This document shows, piece by piece, positions 1 to 6,551 of a DNA stretch of 14,975 bases. The first letter of the stretch is position 1; each line of letters starts with the position of its first letter. The notes under the pieces are model-generated. The model had not been told where the DNA came from. It was given only the letters and a program-made list of their open reading frames with translations, and did no database searches. The translations under genes were made by a program, and so were the position numbers. Source of the stretch: CAYJXK01 sp964374115 (GTDB taxonomy: Bacteria; Patescibacteriota; Patescibacteriia; Magasanikbacterales; UBA922). Location of the stretch: assembly GCA_964374115.1 (NCBI GenBank), contig CAYJXK010000021.1, forward strand, positions 1 through 14,975, read 5' to 3'.

Positions 1-14
1 TTTAAGCACTAACT

Positions 15-608
15 ATGGCAGGCCAATCACTCGATCAGCTCATGTATTCCTTTGTCATGGAAGATGTTCTCAAAGGATTTTTTATTTATGTGCCGCCCGG
101 ATATGTGGCGTGCGTGTATGATCTAGGGCGCGGGGTATTGAAAAAAGTATTGACACCGGGATTGCATTTCAAAATTCCTTTTTGGCAAAAAGCCAAGCTC
201 TTCAACACACAGACACTTGAATATAGTATTTCTCGAGAATTCAATCCAGAGCATGAGCGAGCGATGGGCGATATTCCAATTGGCGCAGTGACCCAAGATG
301 GGAAACGCACAGGAGTAGAAGGGACCATTTTACTTCGATTGGATATTCATCAGATCCCCGCTATCTGGCAGACCATTGGTGAAGATTTTGTCGCTAAAAT
401 TATTCGTCCCACCGTTCGCAGTCGTATCCGCATGGTGATGAGTCGTTTTTCTTTCCAGGATATTGTGGGAGCAAAGCGAGACGCGGTCGAGACTGAACTC
501 AAAAGCGAACTCGAGCGTATTTTCTATTCCCGTGGTATTTATGTGGAAAATGTGCTTTTGAGTGAAGTAGCCTCGGTCGAAGAATTCAAACGGACCGCGG
601 GAGAATAA
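15..608 (+). CDS. Short SPFH/Band 7 (prohibitin-like) domain protein
   Basis: The protein has 197 residues and looks like an SPFH/prohibitin-homology protein: a segment reading YVPPGYVACVYDLGRG (about residues 25-40), then LTPGLHFKIPFWQ, then beta-strand/helix alternation with RPTVRSRIRMVMSRFSFQDI and a C-terminal ELERIFYSRGIYVENVLLSEV typical of the end of the domain. Proteins of this family usually form membrane-bound ring scaffolds. This one has no clear N-terminal membrane helix and stops right after the domain, without the long coiled coil that normally follows, so it is shorter than usual prohibitins (about 270 residues or more). An in-frame stop lies at 3-5, so the ATG at 15 is the first possible start; no ribosome binding site is visible in the few upstream bases. 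The domain call is confident; the role is unknown. It may be the last gene of a unit starting before the window. Confidence 0.75.
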   Translation: MAGQSLDQLMYSFVMEDVLKGFFIYVPPGYVACVYDLGRGVLKKVLTPGLHFKIPFWQKAKLFNTQTLEYSISREFNPEHERAMGDIPIGAVTQDGKRTGVEGTILLRLDIHQIPAIWQTIGEDFVAKIIRPTVRSRIRMVMSRFSFQDIVGAKRDAVETELKSELERIFYSRGIYVENVLLSEVASVEEFKRTAGE

Positions 609-612
609 TAGT

Positions 613-668
613 GGACGTACGCGTTTGCTATCGGCGCTCACCTCTTTGAGAGGCAAACGTATACGTCC
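613..668. repeat. Imperfect long inverted repeat, part of a dispersed repeat family
   Basis: The arms are GGACGTACGCGTTTGC (613-628) and GCAAACGTATACGTCC (653-668). They pair over 16 positions with one C-A mismatch and one G-U pair. The 24-base loop contains most of a second small hairpin, CCTCT-TTG-AGAGG (641-653). No strong T run follows directly, so it is a poor intrinsic terminator, though it could still act at the 3' end of the upstream gene. One arm recurs downstream of dnaJ at 6400-6424 (21 of 25 bases against the reverse complement of 644-668). Confidence 0.7.
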
Positions 669-728
669 TTTAATAGTGGCAATCAGCTCATAGTCTTTCG
701 TTTTTTTGGCTATTTTTATCCACAGACC

Positions 729-758
729 TTGACAAGGTTTTTTGGGGAATGGTATATT
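729..758 (+). promoter_or_regulatory. Sigma70-type promoter of the hrcA operon
   Basis: A perfect -35 box TTGACA (729-734) is followed by an 18-base spacer and a -10 box TATATT (753-758; five of six matches to TATAAT). It lies directly upstream of hrcA, and the -10 box overlaps the left arm of the CIRCE-like operator, so repressor binding should block RNA polymerase. Transcription would start at about 765, inside the operator. Confidence 0.75.
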
Positions 759-786
759 ATCACTCAAAAGGGGAGAGTGATAATAT
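754..786 (+). promoter_or_regulatory. CIRCE-type HrcA operator
   Basis: The core is TTATCACTC-N9-GAGTGATAA (757-765 and 775-783), a perfect 9-bp inverted repeat with a 9-base spacer. The known CIRCE consensus is TTAGCACTC-N9-GAGTGCTAA; this copy differs by one symmetric change (G to T and the matching C to A). The dyad extends to 12 bp per arm at 754-765 and 775-786, ending just before the hrcA ATG; a thirteenth pair would use position 753 and the A of the start codon. The spacer holds the purine-rich AAAAGGGGA that serves as ribosome binding site, so in mRNA the site would sit in the hairpin loop. Confidence 0.9.
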
Positions 787-1461
787 ATGATAGACGAGAG
801 AAAACAGTTGCTTCTCAAATTGGTGATTGAGCAATACATCGAGACCGCTGGACCCGTCGGGTCACATATTGTGGTTGAACAAGGAAAACTACAGATTAGT
901 GGGGCAACCGTGCGCAACGAACTGCGCGATCTTGAAGAAATGGGCTATCTCACGCATCCACACACTTCTGCGGGTCGAATCCCCACAGAAAAGGGGTACC
1001 GCTATTATGTGGAAAAAATGATGACCCCGGTTCCTCTCAAGAAAAAAGTGCAAGATGATTATCAAAAAATTGCCCATGAATCGCTTGGTGAAGAAGAAAA
1101 ATTAAAACGAGCCGCGAAATTTCTTGCTGAAGTATCGGGAAATACGATCCTTGTTGCGTTTTCTCCAAACTCTTTTTATTATACGGGTATTCGAAATCTA
1201 TTTTCCCAGCCAGAATTTCAAGAGGTGAGCCAAACGATCTCTATTTCAGAAATTTTTGATCAGTGTGAAGAACGAATTGATGATCTCTTTGATGCGATTG
1301 ATGAAGGGGATGTGCGGGTTCTCATTGGGAAAGAAAACCCTTTTGGGTCTCTTTGTAGTATTGTAGGAGTTCGCGTGGGGGAGACAAACGTGGTGATGCT
1401 TCTTGGGCCATTACGCATGCGATACGCAGAAAACATATCCCTTCTTTCTTTGATTATATGA
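787..1461 (+). CDS. hrcA: Heat-inducible transcription repressor HrcA, compact form
   Basis: HrcA binds CIRCE operators and represses chaperone genes; GroEL usually keeps it active. The N-terminal winged helix is clear (residues about 10-75, with ISGATVRNELRDLEEMGYLTHPHTSAGRIPTEKGYRYYV). The C-terminal core is also recognisable: YYTGIRNLFSQPEF at about 129-142, then LIGKENP and a final GPLRMRYAENISLL, matching the usual GPTRMDY ending. With 224 residues it is about 120 shorter than Bacillus HrcA (343), and the missing part corresponds to the GAF-like/inserted dimerisation region between the wing and the FYxG...QPEF motif. The ATG at 787 follows a GGGGAG ribosome binding site that lies in the operator loop. 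The TGA stop overlaps the next ATG (ATGA), which implies translational coupling. Confidence 0.93.
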   Translation: MIDERKQLLLKLVIEQYIETAGPVGSHIVVEQGKLQISGATVRNELRDLEEMGYLTHPHTSAGRIPTEKGYRYYVEKMMTPVPLKKKVQDDYQKIAHESLGEEEKLKRAAKFLAEVSGNTILVAFSPNSFYYTGIRNLFSQPEFQEVSQTISISEIFDQCEERIDDLFDAIDEGDVRVLIGKENPFGSLCSIVGVRVGETNVVMLLGPLRMRYAENISLLSLII

Positions 1462-2342
1462 CACCAGTACCAATCACTGTCGTTGGAGCGTATATTCTCA
1501 ATAAGAAAGGAGAAGTATTATTGATACGTTCTCCGAAATGGGGTGGATTATTGGTGCCCCCAGGAGGCAAGATTGGATATAAAGAAAAAATTTTGGATGC
1601 GTTAGTAAGAGAAGTAAAAGAAGAAACAGGACTTTTGGTGAGACACCCGATCTTTCTCACTCCGACGGATTTGATTCCCCCTATTCAATATCAAGATAAA
1701 GGCATCCATTTTATCGGATTGGAATTCCGAGTTGAGGTCGAAGGAGAGAATACAGTGATGCTCCAAAAAGAAGAAGCGAGTGAATATCTCTGGCTCATGC
1801 CAAAAGATGCAATTGCACGAGATGACATTGAAAATACAACACGGGATATTATTGAAAAATATCTCGTTCAAAATACCTTACTCTGCAGATTCTGCGACGC
1901 ACGAGAAAAAGAAAAACAAGAATATAAAACAGGCTGGCAGCGAGCGGTGGCTGATTATCAAAACCTCAAAAAAGAGATCGAAAAGATGCGAGGAGAATGG
2001 GTACAGATGAGCGAAGTGGAACTCCTCAAAGAGCTTTTGCCTGTATATGATAATTTTAAAAAGGCTCTCAGTTTTTCAAGTGACGTCGGTGAAGAATCAA
2101 AGCAGATCGAGGGACTGAAAAAAGGCATTGGATACATCATGAAACAGCTCTGGAATATACTCTCCGTCCATGGGGTAGAAGCCATTGAGACCATCGGAAA
2201 ACCTTTTGACCCCATGATTCATGAAACAATTGGAGAGGAAGAAGCGGATGCTCCTTCTCACACAATCGTAAAAGAAATAGAGGGTGGCTATCGCCTTCGC
2301 GGCAAAGTAATCAAACCGGCAAAAGTCGTGGTAGCCAAGTGA
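1458..2342 (+). CDS. grpE: NUDIX hydrolase-GrpE fusion protein
   Basis: One uninterrupted 294-residue frame joins two families. Residues 1-135 are a NUDIX hydrolase with a perfect NUDIX box at 37-59 (G-x5-E-x7-REV-x-EE-x-GL), which binds metal and cleaves nucleoside diphosphates linked to another moiety. Residues about 150-294 are GrpE, the DnaK nucleotide exchange factor: GWQRAVADYQNLKKEIEK (coiled-coil part), LLPVYDNFKKAL, and a C-terminal beta domain with PFDPMIHETIGEEE and GYRLRGKVIKPAKVVVAK. The joining segment has a CxxC pair (C143, C146). Between the methionine of LWLMPKD (near 1798) and the one of EKMRGEW (near 1986) the only possible in-frame start is a GTG at 1947 without a ribosome binding site, inside the GrpE helix, so a separate GrpE start is not visible. 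The ATG overlaps the hrcA stop. The substrate of the NUDIX half is unknown. A lost stop between two formerly separate genes is the likely origin; a sequencing error is less likely because both halves share one frame. Confidence 0.88.
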   Translation: MTPVPITVVGAYILNKKGEVLLIRSPKWGGLLVPPGGKIGYKEKILDALVREVKEETGLLVRHPIFLTPTDLIPPIQYQDKGIHFIGLEFRVEVEGENTVMLQKEEASEYLWLMPKDAIARDDIENTTRDIIEKYLVQNTLLCRFCDAREKEKQEYKTGWQRAVADYQNLKKEIEKMRGEWVQMSEVELLKELLPVYDNFKKALSFSSDVGEESKQIEGLKKGIGYIMKQLWNILSVHGVEAIETIGKPFDPMIHETIGEEEADAPSHTIVKEIEGGYRLRGKVIKPAKVVVAK

Positions 2343-2388
2343 CAATGACTTTTTATTTTTTAACACAGTATGCCTAACACACTCGGAA

Positions 2389-2429
2389 CCAGTCTTCGCT
2401 GCGTTACGGACTGGCAAGTCGTTTTTTTT
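2389..2429 (+). terminator. Terminator or attenuator-like hairpin between grpE and dnaK
   Basis: A 6-bp stem CCAGTC (2389-2394) and GACTGG (2409-2414) with a 14-base loop is followed by CAAGTCG and a run of eight T (2422-2429). The stem is short and the T run starts seven bases after it, so termination would be partial at best. It could reduce read-through from the hrcA promoter into dnaK. Confidence 0.4.
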
Positions 2430-2438
2430 ACTCATAAC

Positions 2439-2451
2439 TATAATTTATAAT
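2439..2451 (+). promoter_or_regulatory. Possible internal dnaK promoter (-10 only, leaderless start)
   Basis: Two TATAAT hexamers lie at 2439-2444 and 2446-2451, 10 and 3 bases before the dnaK ATG at 2455. No convincing -35 box and no Shine-Dalgarno sequence are present. Transcription from the first box would begin at about 2451, giving an almost leaderless dnaK mRNA. The region is AT-rich, so chance matches are possible. Confidence 0.45.
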
Positions 2452-2454
2452 TTT

Positions 2455-4368
2455 ATGGCAAAAATTTTAGGTATTGATTTGGGGACAACCAATTCATGCA
2501 TGGCTATTATCGAAGGCGGCCAACCAAAAGTGCTTGAAAACAAAGAAGGCGCTCGTACCACACCATCGATTGTCGCTCTGTCCAAATCAGGAGAACGTCT
2601 CGTAGGACAGCTTGCAAAACGTCAAGCGATCACAAATCCAAAAAATACGCTCTATTCTATCAAACGACTTATTGGGAGAAGGCCCACAGATCGGGAAGTA
2701 GGCATGGTTCGGGAACATGTTCCTTACGAGATTATTGCCGAAGGGGAAAAAGTAAAGGTCAAAATAGGAGACAAAGTTTACACTCCTCCAGAAATATCGG
2801 CCATGATCCTTCAAAAGCTGAAAGCGGACGCGGAAGAGCGGCTGGGAGAAAATATTACCGAAGCGGTCATCACTGTTCCAGCGTATTTTAATGATTCGCA
2901 ACGACAAGCAACCAAAGATGCTGGCGAGATTGCCGGTCTCAAGGTGCTCCGTATTATCAATGAGCCAACTGCCGCCGCATTCGCCTATGGATTTGATAAA
3001 AAACAAGATCAAAAGATTGTGGTGTATGATTTGGGAGGAGGCACGTTTGATGTTTCTGTTCTCGAAATTTCTCATGATCCAACGACCAATCAGTCCACGG
3101 TTGAAGTGAAAGCGACGAATGGCGACACGCATCTTGGCGGTGATGATTTTGATAAACGCATTATTGAGTGGATTATTGATGAATTCAAAAAAATGGAAGG
3201 AGTGGATTTATCCAAAGATCCGTTATCGCTCCAGCGAGTAAAAGATGCCGCGGAAAAATCCAAGATTGAACTCTCGAGCACTCCAGAAACAGAAATCAAT
3301 GAACCATTTATCACCTCGACTGCAGACGGACCAAAACATCTCAACATCAAACTCAGCCGGGCAAAACTTGAAGACCTGGTCGGGGAACTCCTCGAGCGCA
3401 CCATGGTGCCGGTACGTCAGGCGCTCGCGGATTCCACGTTCGACAAAAATCAAATTCATGAAGTGATTCTTGTCGGTGGGATGACACGCATGCCACTCGT
3501 GCAGAAAAAAGTGGAAGAATTCTTTGGAAAAAAGCCAAATATCAGCGTGAACCCAGATGAGGTTGTCGCTGTGGGCGCCGCGATCCAGGGAGGACAATTG
3601 CAGGGAGATCTGGGAAAAGAGATTCTTCTTCTCGATATAACCCCATTGTCTCTCGGCATTGAAACCCTCGGGGGCGTGATGACCAAACTCATTGAACGCA
3701 ATACGACAATTCCCACAAGCAAATCGCAAATTTTTTCTACCGCGGTAGACAATCAGCCCAGTGTGGAAATTCATGTGCTCCAGGGTGAACGCGACATGGC
3801 AGCCAACAACAAAACACTCGGACGATTTATTCTCGATGGTCTTCCTCCCGCTCCTCGCGGCGTTCCTCAAGTGGAGGTTACATTTGATATTGATGCCAAT
3901 GGTATTCTCAATGTGAAGGCAAAAGACAAAGCAACTGGGAAAGAGCAGGCAATTCGAATTGAGGCTTCGAGTGGCCTTTCCAAGGATGATATCGAACGAA
4001 TGAAGAAAGATGCTGAGTTGCACGCCGAGGATGATAAAAAGAAGCGTGAACTCATCGAACTCAAAAATACCGCGGATACCATGGTATATACCACGGAAAA
4101 AATGATGAAAGAGGTGGACGAGAAAAAGATCGGAGTTACTGATGAAGAACGCAAGGCCGTGACAGACGCGCTTACCAAACTCAAAGAAGTAAAAGATACA
4201 GAAGACGTAGACGCGATGAAATCGGCATCAGAAGATCTTTCCCGAGCCGCGCAGGCTGTTGGGATGAAGATGTACAGCCAAGAACAAAAGGATTCCCCAG
4301 GTTCTGGTGATGAAACAAAAAATCAAAATGGTCCGATCGAAGGAGAGGTCGTGGACGACAAGACATAA
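2455..4368 (+). CDS. dnaK: Molecular chaperone DnaK (Hsp70)
   Basis: DnaK is a cytoplasmic ATP-dependent chaperone that works with DnaJ and GrpE. The 637-residue length is normal. The ATPase domain shows GIDLGTTNSCMA (from residue 6), INEPTAAAFAYG (about 165), VYDLGGGTFDVS (about 190-201) and VGGMTRMPLVQ (about 340). The conserved linker LLLDITPLSLGIETLGG begins near 391. The substrate-binding domain follows, with a helical lid rich in K and E, and an acidic tail ending GEVVDDKT. No residue typical of the active site is missing. The gene follows nudix-grpE after 112 bases containing a hairpin and TATAAT boxes, so it may be transcribed both from the hrcA promoter and from its own start. No CIRCE copy is present directly upstream. 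Confidence 0.98.
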   Translation: MAKILGIDLGTTNSCMAIIEGGQPKVLENKEGARTTPSIVALSKSGERLVGQLAKRQAITNPKNTLYSIKRLIGRRPTDREVGMVREHVPYEIIAEGEKVKVKIGDKVYTPPEISAMILQKLKADAEERLGENITEAVITVPAYFNDSQRQATKDAGEIAGLKVLRIINEPTAAAFAYGFDKKQDQKIVVYDLGGGTFDVSVLEISHDPTTNQSTVEVKATNGDTHLGGDDFDKRIIEWIIDEFKKMEGVDLSKDPLSLQRVKDAAEKSKIELSSTPETEINEPFITSTADGPKHLNIKLSRAKLEDLVGELLERTMVPVRQALADSTFDKNQIHEVILVGGMTRMPLVQKKVEEFFGKKPNISVNPDEVVAVGAAIQGGQLQGDLGKEILLLDITPLSLGIETLGGVMTKLIERNTTIPTSKSQIFSTAVDNQPSVEIHVLQGERDMAANNKTLGRFILDGLPPAPRGVPQVEVTFDIDANGILNVKAKDKATGKEQAIRIEASSGLSKDDIERMKKDAELHAEDDKKKRELIELKNTADTMVYTTEKMMKEVDEKKIGVTDEERKAVTDALTKLKEVKDTEDVDAMKSASEDLSRAAQAVGMKMYSQEQKDSPGSGDETKNQNGPIEGEVVDDKT

Positions 4369-4495
4369 AAAATACGGTATACTGATATTCAATGAACTCA
4401 TAGCGAATTGTCCCTCCGCATGGTCACGATTCCTTTTTTCTTCCCTCCAAAATCCGCACGCGCAAAACTCAAACAGCATCATAGCCACCCACAGT

Positions 4496-5236
4496 ATGAA
4501 AAAACTTTTTTTCCTCGTCGGGCTCATCAGTATCCTTGGCATCGGCTATTGGCTTCTTTCGCCGATTTTTATTGACAAAGAGGTCAATGATGCCCTTGAT
4601 CCAATTGTGGAAAAAGCGCTCAACAAGGCGCTCGATTCCACGGGCGAAGGGCTCAAAAAAGCAGGAGAGAAACTACAAGAAACCAAAGTGGACGAGCTTA
4701 AGGCGAAGCTCAGCGATACAGTCAATCAATGGAAATCAAAAAATGATAACGCTGTTGCCACATCTACCAATCTGAATCAGCAGATTCCAGATGAGAAGAT
4801 TATGAGTATGTTTATGAAAGTTATGAAGGAATATGAAGAAAAAGATATTACGATGAAAGAAACCATGCCTGCTGAATCCGACAAACCAAAGGTGCTCGCG
4901 AGTGGTTCTTTTGTGAATGTCGCGCACGAAGGAACGGGAAACGCAAAAATTATTTCTTTGGGAGCATCGCCGAGCGGGGTTGGGGCGATTCTCCGATTGG
5001 AAAACCTCGATGTTATTAATGGGCCAGATCTCAGAGTTCTTCTTTCCAAGAGCGGGTCTGTGGAGTCTTCAAGCGATCTCGGTGACTATATCGAACTTGC
5101 AAAATTGAAAGGCAATAAAGGAAATCAGAATTACGATATTCCATCATCAGTCCTTTCGGATATAAGCGCATACAAATCGGTGATCATTTACTGCAAGCCA
5201 TTTCAGGTGGTGTTTAATAGCGCCGCGTTACAGTAA
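4496..5236 (+). CDS. Membrane-anchored DM13-domain protein
   Basis: The 246-residue protein has an N-terminal membrane helix or uncleaved signal (MKKLFFLVGLISILGIGYWLL). A charged helical region follows (about 30-80, rich in K, E and A, probably coiled or amphipathic), then a linker and a C-terminal DM13 domain (137-246). The domain is recognised by GSFVNVAHEGTGNAKI, LENLDVINGPDLRVLLS, the DYIELAKLKGNKGNQNYDIP segment, and the characteristic VIIYCKPFQVVFNSAAL with one cysteine. DM13 domains have been proposed to take part in extracytoplasmic redox or electron-transfer processes; no cofactor is visible here. The frame is open upstream to 4307, inside dnaK, but the ATG at 4496 gives a proper MKK-type signal start. 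The gene sits between dnaK and dnaJ, 8 bases before dnaJ, so it should be co-expressed with the chaperones. No clear ribosome binding site. Confidence 0.85.
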   Translation: MKKLFFLVGLISILGIGYWLLSPIFIDKEVNDALDPIVEKALNKALDSTGEGLKKAGEKLQETKVDELKAKLSDTVNQWKSKNDNAVATSTNLNQQIPDEKIMSMFMKVMKEYEEKDITMKETMPAESDKPKVLASGSFVNVAHEGTGNAKIISLGASPSGVGAILRLENLDVINGPDLRVLLSKSGSVESSSDLGDYIELAKLKGNKGNQNYDIPSSVLSDISAYKSVIIYCKPFQVVFNSAALQ

Positions 5237-5244
5237 CCCCATCT

Positions 5245-6345
5245 ATGGCGAAGGACTATTACAACATTCTCGGCGTTAAGAAGAATGCTTCGCAAGATGA
5301 GATCAAAAAGGTATTTCGCAAATTGGCGCATCAATATCATCCAGACAAACAGGGCGGCAATGAAGACAAGTTCAAAGAAATAAATGAAGCCTACCAAGTC
5401 ATTGGAAACGCAGAAAAAAGGAAGCAGTATGACCAATTTGGCGCCACCTTCGATCAACAAGGTGGATTTGGGCATGGGATGAGCTGGGAAGATTTCATGC
5501 AAGCGGCACGAGGACAGGGAGGATTCCAGAGTGGAGGTTCCAATTTTGGAGGAGTGGATTTGGGCGATATCTTTGGAGATTTTTTTGGCGGAGGTGGAAG
5601 AAATCGGGGGCGTCAAGAGAGAAAAGGTCAAGACATTGCTGTTGATATTGAGCTCGCCTTTCAAGAGGCGGCCTTTGGTGCAGAAAAAGAGATCCGACTC
5701 ATGAAGCACAATTCCTGTGACGTCTGCGGCGGAATTGGCGCTGAGCCAGGTTCCAAGATGAAAAAATGCGATATATGTGGCGGGCAGGGGCAAGTGGCTC
5801 ATACGCAACGAACCATTCTTGGCGCAATGCAGACCGTGGTGAGCTGCCATGCCTGCGACGGTAGAGGAGAAGTGCCAGAGAAGCAATGTCGCCATTGCGG
5901 TGGGAGTGGGCGAGTACGAAGTGAATCCACATATCGAATCAAAATTCCGGCAGGTATTGACAATGGAGAAACGATTCGTTTGTCAGGGAAAGGCGAGAGT
6001 GCTGGAGCGGGAAGTGTCCCAGGAGATTTATATGTGCAAATTCATGTAAAGACCGATCCGCGTTTTGAGCGCGATGGATTTGATATTCATTCTGACATAA
6101 AAATCAATTATCCACAGGCTGTTCTTGGCGCGACCGTAGAGATTCCTACTCTTCACGGAAAGAAAAAAGTAGTTGTCCCGGAAGGGACCCAATCGGGACA
6201 GCAGATTCGGCTCAAAAGTCTCGGTGTTCCTCATGTGCGTGGAGGAGGACGCGGGGATCAGTATGTGCGAGTCATTGTTGACATTCCAAAACGAGTGAGT
6301 CGAAAAGCGAAAAAGTTGCTAGAGGAATTTCAAGGCGAGTTATAA
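5245..6345 (+). CDS. dnaJ: Chaperone protein DnaJ (Hsp40)
   Basis: DnaJ stimulates DnaK ATPase activity and delivers unfolded clients. The 366-residue protein has the full type I layout. The J domain (1-66) carries HPD at 32-34. A Gly/Phe-rich stretch with many GGF and FGG motifs runs to about 125. Four zinc-binding repeats start near residues 158 (CDVCGGIG), 175 (CDICGGQG), 201 (CHACDGRG) and 215 (CRHCGGSG). The C-terminal substrate-binding domains end in VDIPKRVSRKAKKLLEEFQGEL. Eight bases separate it from the DM13 gene, which indicates one transcript. A hairpin right after the stop probably ends the operon. Confidence 0.98.
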   Translation: MAKDYYNILGVKKNASQDEIKKVFRKLAHQYHPDKQGGNEDKFKEINEAYQVIGNAEKRKQYDQFGATFDQQGGFGHGMSWEDFMQAARGQGGFQSGGSNFGGVDLGDIFGDFFGGGGRNRGRQERKGQDIAVDIELAFQEAAFGAEKEIRLMKHNSCDVCGGIGAEPGSKMKKCDICGGQGQVAHTQRTILGAMQTVVSCHACDGRGEVPEKQCRHCGGSGRVRSESTYRIKIPAGIDNGETIRLSGKGESAGAGSVPGDLYVQIHVKTDPRFERDGFDIHSDIKINYPQAVLGATVEIPTLHGKKKVVVPEGTQSGQQIRLKSLGVPHVRGGGRGDQYVRVIVDIPKRVSRKAKKLLEEFQGEL

Positions 6346-6376
6346 AGCCACATTCACTGTTTCATGTGGCTGATTT
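6346..6376 (+). terminator. Hairpin after dnaJ, likely operon terminator
   Basis: A perfect 8-bp stem AGCCACAT (6346-6353) and ATGTGGCT (6364-6371) with a 10-base loop begins one base after the dnaJ stop codon. Only four T residues follow (GATTTTG), so it is a weak but well-placed intrinsic terminator. Confidence 0.55.
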
Positions 6377-6399
6377 TGTATCCCGATCAGATGGTATGA

Positions 6400-6424
6400 G
6401 GACATACGCGTTTGCCTCTCAAAA
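6400..6424. repeat. Second copy (single arm) of the dispersed repeat
   Basis: GGACATACGCGTTTGC (6400-6415) matches the left arm at 613-628 at 15 of 16 bases. The longer 25-base segment matches the reverse complement of 644-668 at 21 of 25. No partner arm is seen nearby. The shared core ends in GCCTCTCAAA, whose complement TTTGAGAGGC appears again at 6924-6933. Confidence 0.65.
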
Positions 6425-6545
6425 TCATCGACAGGAGACATGCATTATGCGACGTCGCCCAATGCGACCTTCCATCTCAAATGACGGAAGCGACATGCAC
6501 ATCGTGAGATGTTCATCTCGTTTCTGTCATTTTTTTGTTTTTTGC
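6425..6545. other. Intergenic DNA with small palindromes, no gene seen
   Basis: The stretch holds GCGACGTCGC, a 10-bp palindrome near 6450, a CTTCC/GGAAG pair, and the hairpin GAGATG-TT-CATCTC (6506-6519). A T-rich tract follows at 6530-6542. The last hairpin plus T tract could end transcription on the plus strand, but the T run starts about 10 bases after the stem. Open frames here have no family resemblance. Confidence 0.35.
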
Positions 6546-6551
6546 TAATCT

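Noticed and set aside
2343..2454. A second CIRCE operator before dnaK
   Set aside because: No TTANCACTC/GAGTGNTAA pair is present; only a terminator-like hairpin and TATAAT boxes.
3223..4023. Long antisense open frame within dnaK
   Set aside because: It is a shadow of the conserved dnaK coding sequence; it has no recognisable domain and no start signals.
4307..4495. Longer start of the DM13 protein inside dnaK
   Set aside because: The extension would overlap the dnaK 3' end and bury the membrane helix; ATG at 4496 gives a normal MKK signal start.
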